DNA of 64,000 bases from Gerris lacustris (taxonomy: Eukaryota; Arthropoda; Insecta; Hemiptera; Gerridae). Of this stretch, positions 30,119-40,129 are shown piece by piece (the stretch's first letter is position 1; each line of letters opens with the position of its first letter). The DNA is taken from assembly GCA_951217055.1 (NCBI GenBank), contig OX578276.1:16413430-16477429 (forward strand), in the 5' to 3' direction. A program made the translations under genes and the position numbers. Under the pieces are notes generated by a model. That model saw only the letters and a program-made list of their open reading frames with translations. It made no database searches and had not been told where the DNA came from.

Positions 30119-30360
30119 AGCTTGTGTCGCATTACCAGCTTATAAGACAGATTGGGAAATTTTCTATCTTAGAAAAAGGGATGAATTCGGGGAATTTCAC
30201 ACCCTTTTTCATGATCTAAACCACGAACAGTTTAAGGAATATTTCCGTGTGAATAGCCCTCAGTTTAATGAACTTCTAAATAAGATAAGAGATGATATAA
30301 CGGGATGTGATACAAACTGTCGGAGAGGTGTAACAGCCGAATTAAAACCCTTTTTTTAAA
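30119..30360 (+). pseudogene. Harbinger transposase N-terminal fragment
   Basis: After a splice acceptor-like ttttctcttgcag, the frame reads ALPAYKTDWEIFYLRKRDEF, then GEFHTLFHDLNHEQFKEYFR and SPQFNELLNKIRDDITGCDT. This is the conserved region preceding the DDE domain of PIF/Harbinger and HARBI1 proteins. The frame ends where the inserted palindrome begins, and no catalytic domain is left. Confidence 0.8.
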
Positions 30361-30432
30361 TACGCCAACACTGATTACTTTTTTTTTATACTTTATTTAT
30401 TTTCCTTCACATTATATTATTAAAAGAGAGAT

Positions 30433-31147
30433 TAGATGGCTATTAAGGTAGAGAAAATACAGAAAATCACTATTTCATTTGAGAAACGTTTCGACCAATT
30501 ATTAATGTCATCTTCAGTCTTGTTTTATTCAAAAATTCAAACAAACACATATAAAATTAATTCAAGGTAATTATAATTATTCATTATAAATTTTGGCATA
30601 TCCTTAATCCCACTGAAATCACGTTTTAATTAAGAAACACTGTATAATAAGATGAATCTCCTCGATGAATAGTTGTTATGAAGATCACATATATACAGCT
30701 TTTTGATAATTGTCTTTTTAGTTATTATTATATATTTTTTAGAATGTTATAAGTTGTTACTAGTTTTGTTTTATGTTTTAATTCTATTTATACATATTAA
30801 CATTTACTAGTTATTTCGATGTCAGTATGTTATACCAACGTGCCACTTAAACTTTTTAATTTTAGGCCCTCTCTTATGAAGATAGTATATTATATAATGA
30901 AACAATAATGACGAATGTAAGTATATTTTTTACTGAATGCAAGTCTTAATTAAAACTTGATTTCAGTAGAATTAGAAGTATATGTCAAAATTTTTAATGA
31001 ATAATTAAAATTACTTTAATTTAATGTTAAATATTATGCTTGTTTGAATTTTAGAATAAAACAAGACTGAAGATGACATTAATAATTGGTCAAAACGTTT
31101 CTCAAATGAAATAGTGATTTTCTACACTATATTAGCCAGCTAATCTC
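30433..31147. mobile_element. Palindromic insertion inside the Harbinger relic
   Basis: gattagatggctattaa and gaaaatcactatttcattt at the left pair with aaatgaaatagtgattttc and ttagccagctaatc at the right. The next words agacttgaagatgac-like (cttcagtcttgttttattc and gaataaaacaagactgaag) also pair. It is about 715 bp, AT-rich and noncoding. Confidence 0.75.
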
Positions 31148-31420
31148 TCGTTCATTTATCTACAAGAGTGTATTAATCTATTAATAAAAAGTTTCTTCAT
31201 TTAATTTTTTAATAATATTGTTGTGGGTGGAGGGGGAAGTGGAGTCAGCTTTCAAAACCGACCGTCAAAGCTGAGCCGAGATGCGTCGCTAGGCTCAGCT
31301 CAACTCCGCTTAGCAACGGGTGGCCACCCTTATATTTAAAACAATGGGATTCGATTTCACAAGCGGAGTCAACTCCGCTCCGCTCCGCTCAGCTCAGCTT
31401 CTGGTGGCCGATCGGCCTAA

Positions 31421-31841
31421 AGCTTGTTGTTCATTATTATTATAATTTTATAAGTATGTCCCCACACATCGTAACTGTTTTAGCATTTTTTTTCTCTACA
31501 CTTCTTGTTCAATAGATGAATTATTATGTTTACCTAACATTCCTTCAAAAGGACACAATATACATAATGAAGTTATATTAGGAATAATGTAGCTTAAAGT
31601 ATGTGGTCTTTTTTAAAAAAAAATTAACTGATTTTTATCTCATGGGAAAAATGACCCTCTTATACAGAAGTAAAATGCTGCTCCAAATAAAATACCTCAT
31701 TTTTCAAGTTTTATAAATTATAATTAGTTCTTGCAAAAAATTCCTTAAGAATCACTTAGTATAGATAGACATGATGTATTGAATTGTAATAATAGAAATA
31801 AAGAAATTGATTGAGTATGACCTTATGAGGAAGGGTGACCT
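31421..31841. other. Intergenic sequence, nothing recognised
   Basis: AT-rich sequence between the Harbinger relic and a half copy of the palindromic MITE; no features are supported. Confidence 0.5.
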
Positions 31842-32134
31842 CTTTGATTTCGAGTAATATTTGACTAACACCTGTTAAGTGACCAATTATCAACTTGATT
31901 TTTGGTCTCTTAACTAATATCGTACTCAGGATCATGAAAATAAATTTGTACACAATAAAGGGCGGGACACAGCCACTCTCCACCAGTTTGTTTTTTTCAA
32001 ATGCCTATTGCCAAGCAATGTCCCGCAGACGAACTTAGCCAACCACATATTCTTGCTAGGCGCCAAAACATTTACTTATAAACAAAATTCTAGCTTGATG
32101 TTAGTCAGATACATTTTTGCATGCAATCTCCTAG
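31842..32134. mobile_element. Half copy of the agatagcgtgcaaaa palindromic MITE
   Basis: It carries only the right arm (cgtactcaggatcatgaaaa, then gcctattgccaagcaatgtc and tctagcttgatgttagtcag) and ends in a decayed tgcatgcaatctcctagac. Confidence 0.8.
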
Positions 32135-32142
32135 ACCTAGAC

Positions 32143-32461
32143 CAGTGGTTCTCAACCCACGTACCCCTTTTTTGTATAATTAACTGTGCATACCCCCTAA
32201 AAGCAACCCCTTATTTTTTTATAAATACTTTTCATATTAGATGAGTGTTGTTTAACTACTGCTAATATTGGTACATCATAAAAAAAGCTGTAAATAGGCA
32301 ATTTTAATTCCAAACAAGATTTTTTAATTGACATTTTACTAAAAAGTTTTTATTTATCAGACAGAAAAGTAAACAAAAAACCTTTTTTTAATTCACCGCG
32401 TACCCCTTACACATTATCGCGTACCCCAAGGGGTACGCGTACCACAGGTTGAGAACCGCTG
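32143..32461. mobile_element. hAT-type MITE (ggttctcaacc family), copy 2
   Basis: The ends are cagtggttctcaacccacgt and ...caggttgagaaccgctg. The 8-bp flanks are acctagac and tcctagac (7 of 8 equal). It is 319 bp and noncoding, the reverse orientation of copy 1 at 23007. Confidence 0.85.
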
Positions 32462-32773
32462 TCCTAGACTATAAGTTAATGAATTTTTAGTTTGCTTTTT
32501 GACTAAACCTAAGTATGGAGGCTATATTAGAATCATCTGCACTCTACTTAGCAACTGCATCGGCAAGGTTTGTGGTTCGTTGAGTGGAAACCTTAGCAAG
32601 ATATGAGTTAAATTCCCTTCAATTACAAACTTGGCATATTTAATCTAATATTATTATAAATTAAATTCCTGCTATTAATACTGCAGCAAGTATTAAATTA
32701 GTTTGTGTCTATCATAATTATTGGTTAATATAATTATTATTAACAAAGGGAGACAGACAGAGAAAAAATAGAC

Positions 32774-32844
32774 TCCAGCACCGGGACTTGAACCACGGGT
32801 TCTATATTTCCAGTATAGCGTTCTACCAACTGAGCTACACTGGA
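32774..32844 (-). pseudogene. tRNA-like unit, copy 1 left
   Basis: 71 nt read on the minus strand. The acceptor stem tccagtg/tgctgga pairs fully with one or two wobbles, the D arm is gctcagttggtagaac, the anticodon stem ctata/tatag encloses loop ctggaaa (triplet GGA), and the T loop is ttcaagt. The T stem has two mismatches and there is no long variable arm despite the serine-type triplet. It is more likely a repeat-borne pseudo-tRNA than a working tRNA. Confidence 0.7.
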
Positions 32845-33145
32845 GAATAATTTCTTCTGTCAGTAACGATACCTAGTCCCGAATTAAGCTTTCAATTTTC
32901 CACAAGTCTAGAAGTCAACAATACAATAGAACTAGACCGAGAAGTATCGCTTATAATTATAAAGTACCCATTTAGTACCTGTACCTTGTACAACCAATTA
33001 GAAATTTCATTTTTAATTAATAACTAATTTTAATTTTTTACTTCTCGGTCTAGTTCTATTGTCGTTAATGTTGACTTCTAGGCTTGTAGAAAATTGAAAG
33101 CTTAATTCGGGACTAGGTATCGTTACTGATAGAGGATTATTATTC

Positions 33146-33203
33146 TCCAGTGTAGCTCAGTTGGTAGAGTGCTATACTGGAAATATAGAGGCCCGGTGCT
33201 GGA
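33146..33203 (+). pseudogene. tRNA-like unit, copy 1 right, T-arm deleted
   Basis: 58 nt. The acceptor, D and anticodon arms match the left unit, but most of the T arm (the ggttcaag region) is missing, so it cannot be a functional tRNA. Confidence 0.75.
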
Positions 33204-33300
33204 GTCTATTTTTCTCTGTCTGTCTCCCTTTGTTAATAATAATTATAATTTTATTTAAATTAAAATTTAAACTTTCCGTAGTATGAATACTACTGAAAAC

Positions 33301-34685
33301 TTAAAAATGAAATAATATTATCAGTTCTTTTATTTGTTTTACCTTATTATTTAGTCCTAACTAACTTTTTTAAAAGTGTAGGTGATATTTCTTGTGTAAA
33401 TTGTGTAACAATTAGAATTAAAATAAATTAATCATAAAAAATGTAATTCATACATTATCAAATAAATTTGTTACTAATATTTAGCACATTAAATGAATCT
33501 GATAACTTTTAGATATCTTCAACTGATAACGGAATTTACGGATTATGTTTAGGAGGACACTTCAGAATAGTAGACATCATTTTACACACATATTACAAAA
33601 GAAAATGAGTAGGTATTGGGTGAATCTGACTTACGAATAAGTCTACTTACAAATAAGTTGCCACAACGATGCAAATCTTTGTAGGTACCATCATTGAGCG
33701 ACCAAGTTACAAACATAACAGAAAAAGACAATTTTCATATAAGCATGCTTTTATACCAATAAGCTAAGTGCATGCAGGTTTAATATTAAAATAAAAAAAA
33801 ACAAAAATGATTTATAAACATTTTATTCTCATTTATTTTGTGTGTTGATGTTATATTTTATGATTTAAAAAGCTTGTTTACAACGAATTTCATTCCCACC
33901 AAAATCCAGTTACAGAACTTGGTCCTATTATACAATGAAACAAATGGAGAATTCAAGTGGACTGTCCGTAGCAATTTAACAATTTAATGCTTTTGTTTTA
34001 TAACGAGGTGAAAAACATGTGACAACTTTTATTTTTTTTCCAAAATGTCTTCAGTGCTTTTAACAACAAAAATAATAAAATAATAATAATAATAAGTAGA
34101 ATTTCCAAAGAAATATAGAAAAACAAAAATAATGATTAAATAACACAGCCTTCTCTGACAACAGATTCAAATTTAAAAAAAAAGACCTCAACGTGAGATG
34201 CAATATACCTTTTTTTAATACTGCATAACGCATTTTATGCAACTTTTTCAAATTAAATTTCCCACACAGGAACACTGTGGCAAACAGCAGAAAGATGTAA
34301 AGCCCAAATATATTTCATTAAAAATTGTCAACAATCTTATCAGCCGAACAAAAAACATCAAATTATAAGTTTCGAAACCAGGATATAAATTCATAAGTAC
34401 TGAATTAAGGCTAAAGGCTCAAGTGAAAAGGAGCGTTAACATTTTACAAAATATTTCCACCAACAATAGAACTGAACAAATTTTGATTTTATTCAGAAGT
34501 AAACCTCGACCGAAGATTCAAGAAAAGACATAAGAAATTAACTAAGTGTTATTGTCCATTTTTTTAATTCTTTTGATAATTAAGTTACTTGCGCCTTTTT
34601 ATTTGAGTACAGGAAGAAAAATATATACTATGTACAAATTAATACTTTAAAAATGTCAAGTGATGGCAAAGCGGTGTCGACTCGA
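33301..34685 (-). other. Downstream region and probable 3' UTR of the AdSS gene
   Basis: AT-rich with no supported reading frame. Possible minus-strand polyadenylation signals (plus-strand tttatt) lie near 34597 and 34488. Confidence 0.45.
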
Positions 34686-36008
34686 TCAATCGACCTCTAT
34701 AGTCGATTCTCTGCCTTTGCCGACTCCGATCCACCTGATGGGAACTCCAACTGAGTCTTCTATAAACTTGACGTATTGCTTGGCTTTGTCCGGCAGATCA
34801 GAGTAATGTTTGACGTCTTTTATACTCTGCTTCCAGCCGGGCAGCATCTTGGTTTCCAGGGCCACACTAGACAGGATGGAGGCCGAGGAGGGGAAGTGGT
34901 CTAACTTTTGGCCGTCGATACTGTAGGACACGCAGACACCTACCTCGTCCAGGTTGTCCAGCACGTCCAGTTTAGTCAGGTACAAAACGGTATAACCGTT
35001 GATCATGGTAGTGTACTTCAGCAGGGGTACGTCTAACCAACCGCACCTTCTCTTCCTCTTGGTCGTAACACCTATCTCCCCTCCCTTGACCTGCAAGTAC
35101 TCTCCTATACTGTCGTGCAGTTCCGTTGGGAAAGGGCCGTCGCCTACCCTGGTCGTGTAGGCTTTGACGACTCCGACTATCTGACCGATAGCCGATGGTG
35201 GGATGCCCAGCCCCGTACATACTCCTCCTATACTGCAGTTAGACGATGTGACGAACGGGTAAGTACCGAAATCTATGTCTAACATGGTGGCGTTGGCACC
35301 TTCCACCAAGATCTTCTTACCTTCCCTCAGCCCTTTGTGTAAATACGAGACGGTTTCCATGACGAAGGGTCTGAGCTGTTCCGCGTACCCCTTGTATTTG
35401 ATTAGCTCTTCCTCTACATTGACGTCTAAGTTAGGAAACATCCTTTTGTAAGAGAGCACTAAAGACTTGTACTTGTCTGCAAAAATAGAGAAATCTCCGA
35501 CCAGGTCCGCAACCCTGATGCCGCTACGGGCCGCCTTGGACGAGTAGGCCGGACCGATGCCTTTCTTAGTCGTGCCGATCGAGTGCTTGCCTTTCTCGAT
35601 CTCCTGCAGGCCGTCGACTTCTTGGTGGAAATCGAAAACGAGATGAGCACGGTCGGAGACGACCAGGCGACCCTTCCAGTCGCTCATGCCTTTCAATTCG
35701 TTCTTGGATATCTCCTCGAAGAGTCCCGGGATGTGGATGACCACTCCGTTTCCTATGACCGACATGCAGTCCGGATTGATGATGCCGCTGGGAAGAAGGT
35801 GGAAGTCGTACTCGGTGTCTTTGACGACGACTGTGTGTCCGGCGTTGTTGCCCCCTTGGCACCTGCAAACCACGTCCGATTCCGTGGCCAGCATGTCGAC
35901 AGCCTTACCCTTGCCTTCGTCTCCCCACTGGGTACCCAGTACCACCGTCACCCTGCCGGGTATCCACCAGGCAGAGTCTTTCCTCAAGTAGTGCAGACCT
36001 CCGTTCAT
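34686..36008 (-). CDS. AdSS: Adenylosuccinate synthetase
   Basis: This enzyme makes adenylosuccinate from IMP, aspartate and GTP, the first committed step to AMP, in the cytosol. The 440-residue frame is complete and uninterrupted. Visible motifs are QWGDEGKGK at 27-35 with the catalytic Asp30, NNAGHTVVV with the catalytic His58, the IMP-binding [19 protein letters not shown] loop, [36 protein letters not shown], the RRCGW motif (here TKRKRRCGW), TKLDVLD for guanine recognition, and GVGKGRE near the end. The length fits the animal family. The ATG at 36008 precedes a short N-terminal extension, as usual in eukaryotes. Base composition is much richer in GC than the flanks. The coding region has no intron and no poly(A) remnant is evident, so either the family has lost introns here or this is an old functional retrocopy. 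Confidence 0.96.
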   Translation of the reverse strand: MNGGLHYLRKDSAWWIPGRVTVVLGTQWGDEGKGKAVDMLATESDVVCRCQGGNNAGHTVVVKDTEYDFHLLPSGIINPDCMSVIGNGVVIHIPGLFEEISKNELKGMSDWKGRLVVSDRAHLVFDFHQEVDGLQEIEKGKHSIGTTKKGIGPAYSSKAARSGIRVADLVGDFSIFADKYKSLVLSYKRMFPNLDVNVEEELIKYKGYAEQLRPFVMETVSYLHKGLREGKKILVEGANATMLDIDFGTYPFVTSSNCSIGGVCTGLGIPPSAIGQIVGVVKAYTTRVGDGPFPTELHDSIGEYLQVKGGEIGVTTKRKRRCGWLDVPLLKYTTMINGYTVLYLTKLDVLDNLDEVGVCVSYSIDGQKLDHFPSSASILSSVALETKMLPGWKQSIKDVKHYSDLPDKAKQYVKFIEDSVGVPIRWIGVGKGRESTIEVD

Positions 36009-37550
36009 TTTGACGCTTAACGGGACGGATATTCAAGTCGACGAAGGTCGAATCAATGTGCGTAGTATTTCATTTTGAGATAAAACAATGTGTAAAACCG
36101 CTACGAAAAACAATTTAAACTCACCGCTAAACGTAAGTGGACGACAGATCCCACGGCTGGCCGAATTAAAATCAAGTTTAAAAATAACGGCGAGGATAAA
36201 ATTCACAACACTTTTTTAGTAACTAGAGCGAGGACGTCGGGTAAATCGTACGTTTCGATCGAAGACAAGACGTAAAACAAAAACAACTGGCGAACCAAAC
36301 GGATAAAAATCAAACGTGACGTAAATATTGACTGTTTAAAACTATTTCCGGATAAGAAAAATATCAGATAAAGAACATGTGTAAGGCGTAGTCATAATTA
36401 AAATTAATAAAACTCCGAAAAAGGGAGCCTCGCTGCGAAATCGGCTGATGGAAAAGGTTATAATCAATGTTGCCAATCGCTATTTGGCAATTCGCAAAGA
36501 AGCCGGTAAACGTAGACCCGGGTGCTCGACCTTGGTCTTGTCATACCGGCACCAGCAGTTTAACTAAGCCGGCTCGAACTGTTCTCTGTTCTACAAGGAA
36601 AGGAATATTTAACAAGTGAAGGGTGGTTCAGTCACAAGGTAGGGGGGAGCTAGAAATAAACCCTACTCAACAAGGGATAAACTGGCCCCTCCTTCCCACC
36701 TCCTCCTTTATCCTGCAGACATCGTCTTACTCATAGTCATAAGACAACAGACTCGATCTAATATAACCAACAAACCCCCTTACTCAGCATAATATTTCAC
36801 AACTTAATTCAATGACGTTTCAAGAGGGGCGGGATGCGTCTATTTAAAAATAACAACGGAACATTTACCTAATATTATTGCACATTCAACTTTATGGCAA
36901 GGGGTAATTAAAGTGATACCCAACTAACGGGGGTTGAGAAATAATAAAAAAACGCGCTGAACTCAGAACTGGAAATGTTTAAAAGTTGTTCTTGGCAATA
37001 GTCAAGTTGTGAAACATTAACAAAGTTAAAATAAATAAAAGTATAATGTCTAATATTCAAATTGTTCATATTATTATTAAAAAGGAAAGGGAAAATAGGC
37101 AGATAAAATTGAACCCTGTATTTGTATTTTCATGGTTCAACCATTAAGTTACAACGGAGGAATTGCAATAGAAATTTAGCTAACCGTAGTGTTGTTTTTA
37201 ATTAATTAAATAGCCAAGTATATTTCTCTGGACTTAGAACTGGCAACACTGTGCTTCTGTAATAGAATATTTTTATTGCTTTATGTTGTTAAATACCATA
37301 TCTGCAATTTAAAAGTTCAATGTGATTATGATGTAATCACGTATTAATGTATTACTATTAGAATTAGTTGGGAAAGCGTGGGTAAATAAGAATTAAATCG
37401 ATCCGAAACAACTCAGCCAAACTTTCTCGTATCCGAGTTCATAATTACTTAGCCTTGTGTTTTCAATTTATTAGTTTTCGAGTTTTCGTAAGTACATTTA
37501 ATTATTATTGAACATTTTATCATAAAAATAACTTCTCCTCGGCGGGAAAT
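36009..37550 (-). promoter_or_regulatory. Upstream region of the AdSS gene
   Basis: The first 600 bases above the start contain many CpG-bearing words (cgacgtc, tacgtttcg, cggcgagg) compared with the AT-rich surroundings, consistent with a promoter and 5' UTR. No defined core element can be assigned. From about 36650 to 37550 no feature is recognised. Confidence 0.35.
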
Positions 37551-37559
37551 CGAACCTGG

Positions 37560-37726
37560 CCTCTCTCCGTCTTCGTTTAAAGCAATTTTCTCAGGAACTA
37601 TAGATTTATCCCGGGAAAACGGCACGTATTGTTAGATCGGTATTTAAATGGAATGCATTTTACACTTTTTTAATCAAAATCGTGGGAACTGTTTTTGAGA
37701 AATAATTTTTTTCACGTTTTTTCAGT

Positions 37727-37758
<32 letters not shown>

Positions 37759-37800
37759 CGCCTCCAAACTTGGTGCTAAAATTCCTTTCTCGTAAGAATT
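37560..37800. repeat. Partial copy of the hairpin-ended dispersed repeat
   Basis: ttttctcaggaact, gttagatcggtatttaaatg and tagcgcctccaaacttgg match the copy at 55325-55630. A G run of about 20 nt interrupts it near 37736-37755. The end hairpin is missing. Confidence 0.6.
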
Positions 37801-38030
37801 TTTTCTTATCATTATTTATGATAAATATATAAGTATTTGTTAATCATGGCTCAAAACGTTTAATTTTTATTTTTGAGTGGGTTATCAAATGAAAGCTACA
37901 GAAGAGTAGATTACAAATATATATTTATACTTTTTTAAACATTGCATTCTTTATTGGATTTATAAGTTTCATTGTACCAACAAAAACACAAAAAAAAAAC
38001 CCTCCCTCAACCAATCTTTAACGACTAGTC

Positions 38031-38770
38031 CAGCGGTTCTCAACCTTTCTCAACCCACGTACCCCTTTTTAGGTTTCTGTTAAGTACAAAAAGAAACCTT
38101 ATATAACGGCTCTGTCTGTCTGTCTGTCTGTCCGTTGCTTGTTTCAATTTATAAACTACTATAGCTAGGAACATGAAATTCGGCACACAGGTGCATCTCG
38201 GCATTTTAGACAACTGGACACATTTTGGATTTTTCACACGCAATATTTTCATGATGGCGGCCAATATGGCCGGGCGACTAAAAAAAGTTCTTAGTAAATA
38301 TGACATGTTATACATCAATTTAAAGGTCTTGAAGTGTAGAAAAAGAATATGCAATTATTAAAATTTTCAAGATGGCGGCCAATATGGCGGGTGACTAAAC
38401 ATTGTTTTAGTTACCATAACATGTTATACATCAATTTAAAGGTCTTGAAGAGTAGTAAAAGAATATTTCTATTAAAATTAGTGTAATTACACTTAATAAT
38501 TTTAACTTTAATGTACAGAAACCGGCGATTATCGCCCCACTTACTTACGTGAAGCGCGCCTTACTTGTTTGTATAATTAACTGTGCGTACCCCCTAAAAA
38601 CAACCCCTTATTTCTATATATACTTTTTATATTTTATGAAGTGTTGTTTAACTACTGCAAATATTGCTACATCATAGATACAGCTGTAAATAGGTAATTT
38701 TAATTCCAAACAAGATTTTTTAATTGACATTATACAAAAAAAAAATTATTTATTAGACAGAAAAGTAAAC
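38031..38770. mobile_element. hAT-type MITE (ggttctcaacc family), copy 3, broken
   Basis: It starts cagcggttctcaaccttt. The body resumes at about 38572 (gtataattaactgtgcgtac) after an inserted repeat at 38071-38571 and follows copy 2 to about 38770, where a second insertion starts. The right terminal repeat is not found. Confidence 0.75.
38071..38571. repeat. Dispersed repeat with gatggcggccaatatgg units, copy 1
   Basis: Contains tctgtctgtctgtctgtc, atgaaattcggcacacaggt and two units carrying atggcggccaatatgg. It ends in gaaaccggcgattatcgccc and gtgaagcgcgccttacttg. Similar sequence is at 38770-39070 and 53270-53870. It is noncoding. Confidence 0.8.
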
Positions 38771-39070
38771 AATTCATAAACTACTATAGCTAGGAACATG
38801 AAATTCGGCACACACGTGCATCTCGGCATTTGTGGTAACTGGACCCTTTTTCGATTTTTCACACTTAATATTTTCAAGATGGCGGCCAATATGGTGGGTG
38901 ACTAAAAACAATTAGTCACCATGACATGTTACACATCAAATTAAAGGTCTTGAAATGTAAAAAAAGAATATGCAACTATTAACATTTTGTTCTTAATAAT
39001 TTTAACTTTATCGTACAGAAACCGGCGATTATCGCCTCACGTACTTGCGTAAAGCGCGCCTTACTTGTTT
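38770..39070. repeat. Dispersed repeat with gatggcggccaatatgg units, copy 2
   Basis: A shorter copy with atgaaattcggcacacacgt, one atggcggccaatatgg unit and the same end (gaaaccggcgattatcgcct, gtaaagcgcgccttacttg). Confidence 0.8.
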
Positions 39071-40129
39071 CCTTTTGTTATGTTTTTTGGGGCCTTCCAT
39101 CTAATTTTTTACTTTTATATAGGAGGTGAGGAAATAAAAAAAATGTGATTTCATAATAAGATAACGTATAACGTACTTGTATGCTTAATAACCTATGAAC
39201 CACTAAAAAGTACTTAGATCCAAGTACTTCCCTGTGATTTTTTTGTCATAACATAAAAAATATTTACCATAATAAAAGATGTGTATCGAATTCACTTATT
39301 ACAATAACATCTTTATGTAATCATGTTGTTAATAATTTAACTGATGAAATTATAGTTCATGTTTTTCTCGCTTCAAACTCCACCAGCTGCCAGCTGTCAC
39401 CAATGTTTGAGCCACTTTTTCAGGTATAGTGAATGTTAAAATTACCTTGGTAACTTAGACAGCAAATTCCAACTATCGCTTTAAACACTAATATAATAGC
39501 TGGTGAATGAAGTGGTGGTTGGTTGCTAAAACAGTGTGTTGCCAGGCTCAGCTCTGAATCTCTGAAGTAGTATCATTAAAATAATTTCCTCCCTGGCCTG
39601 GAATTGAGCTTAAGTGTTCAAGGTACATAACTTTCTAAGTTCTCCCTGGAATTTTGCTGGGGACTAGTGAGGGCAAGTGTTCAAGGTACCAACATAACTT
39701 TCTAAGGTAAGGAACTAGGAACTTAAGGAACCTCCTCCATTGTGCTCTATCTTCCCCGTCCAAGCTTCATTGATGGTTTATAATGTAGGACAGACTAGAT
39801 TTATTTTCAAAACCAGTTATAAGGATTTAGCTTACTAAAGAGTAGAGTGAGATGCTAAAAGTACAATTATATCCAATATAAATCAAATAACTACTCTTTA
39901 CGATGGTGATAAAATATATTTATTTACAAAATAATGTTATTCGTTAAAATAATACTCATATTAAGAGGTAAGAGGTAAGCATTAAACTTATCCTAGGCAC
40001 ACACTAACTATCGCTCAGAAAGGCAAAAAGGAAGATAATATAAAATCAATTATTTATTTCTAGTTCAATATCAAACTTACATATTTTGTTACAAATATTT
40101 ACACAACTAAAAAAAGCCTTTCGATTTGT
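39071..40129. other. Intergenic sequence and 3' UTR of the first cuticle gene
   Basis: A small local duplication is seen at about 39608-39700 (aagtgttcaaggtac and aacataactttctaag repeated about 60 bp apart). A possible minus-strand poly(A) signal is near 40052. Nothing else is supported. Confidence 0.45.

Larger units (their letters stand above)
29876..31417. mobile_element. PIF/Harbinger-like transposon relic
   Basis: The terminal repeats are ggccgatcggccaccagaag and its complement ...cttctggtggccgatcggcc, flanked by TAA on both sides (29873-29875 and 31418-31420), the TWA target expected of Harbinger. Subterminal regions are full of agcggagcggag-like words. A transposase fragment remains on the plus strand at 30119-30360. 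A palindromic element is inserted at about 30433-31147. Confidence 0.85.
32740..33300. repeat. Palindromic repeat bounded by tRNA-like units, copy 1
   Basis: Two tRNA-like units point towards the outside of an inverted repeat. Their inner flanks pair (taacgatacctagtcccg with cgggactaggtatcgtta; tagaactagaccgagaagta with its complement). The outer flanks gggagacagacagagaaaaa and its complement also match. An outer hairpin, gtagtatgaatactac, lies at about 33279-33294 on the right side. The same architecture recurs at 60820-61450. Confidence 0.85.

Noticed and set aside
33146..33203. Functional tRNA gene
   Set aside because: It lacks most of the T arm; the related units have T-stem mismatches and sit in repeats.
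35583..36020. Plus-strand frames opposite the AdSS gene
   Set aside because: They are antisense shadows of a well-supported conserved gene; no independent motif.
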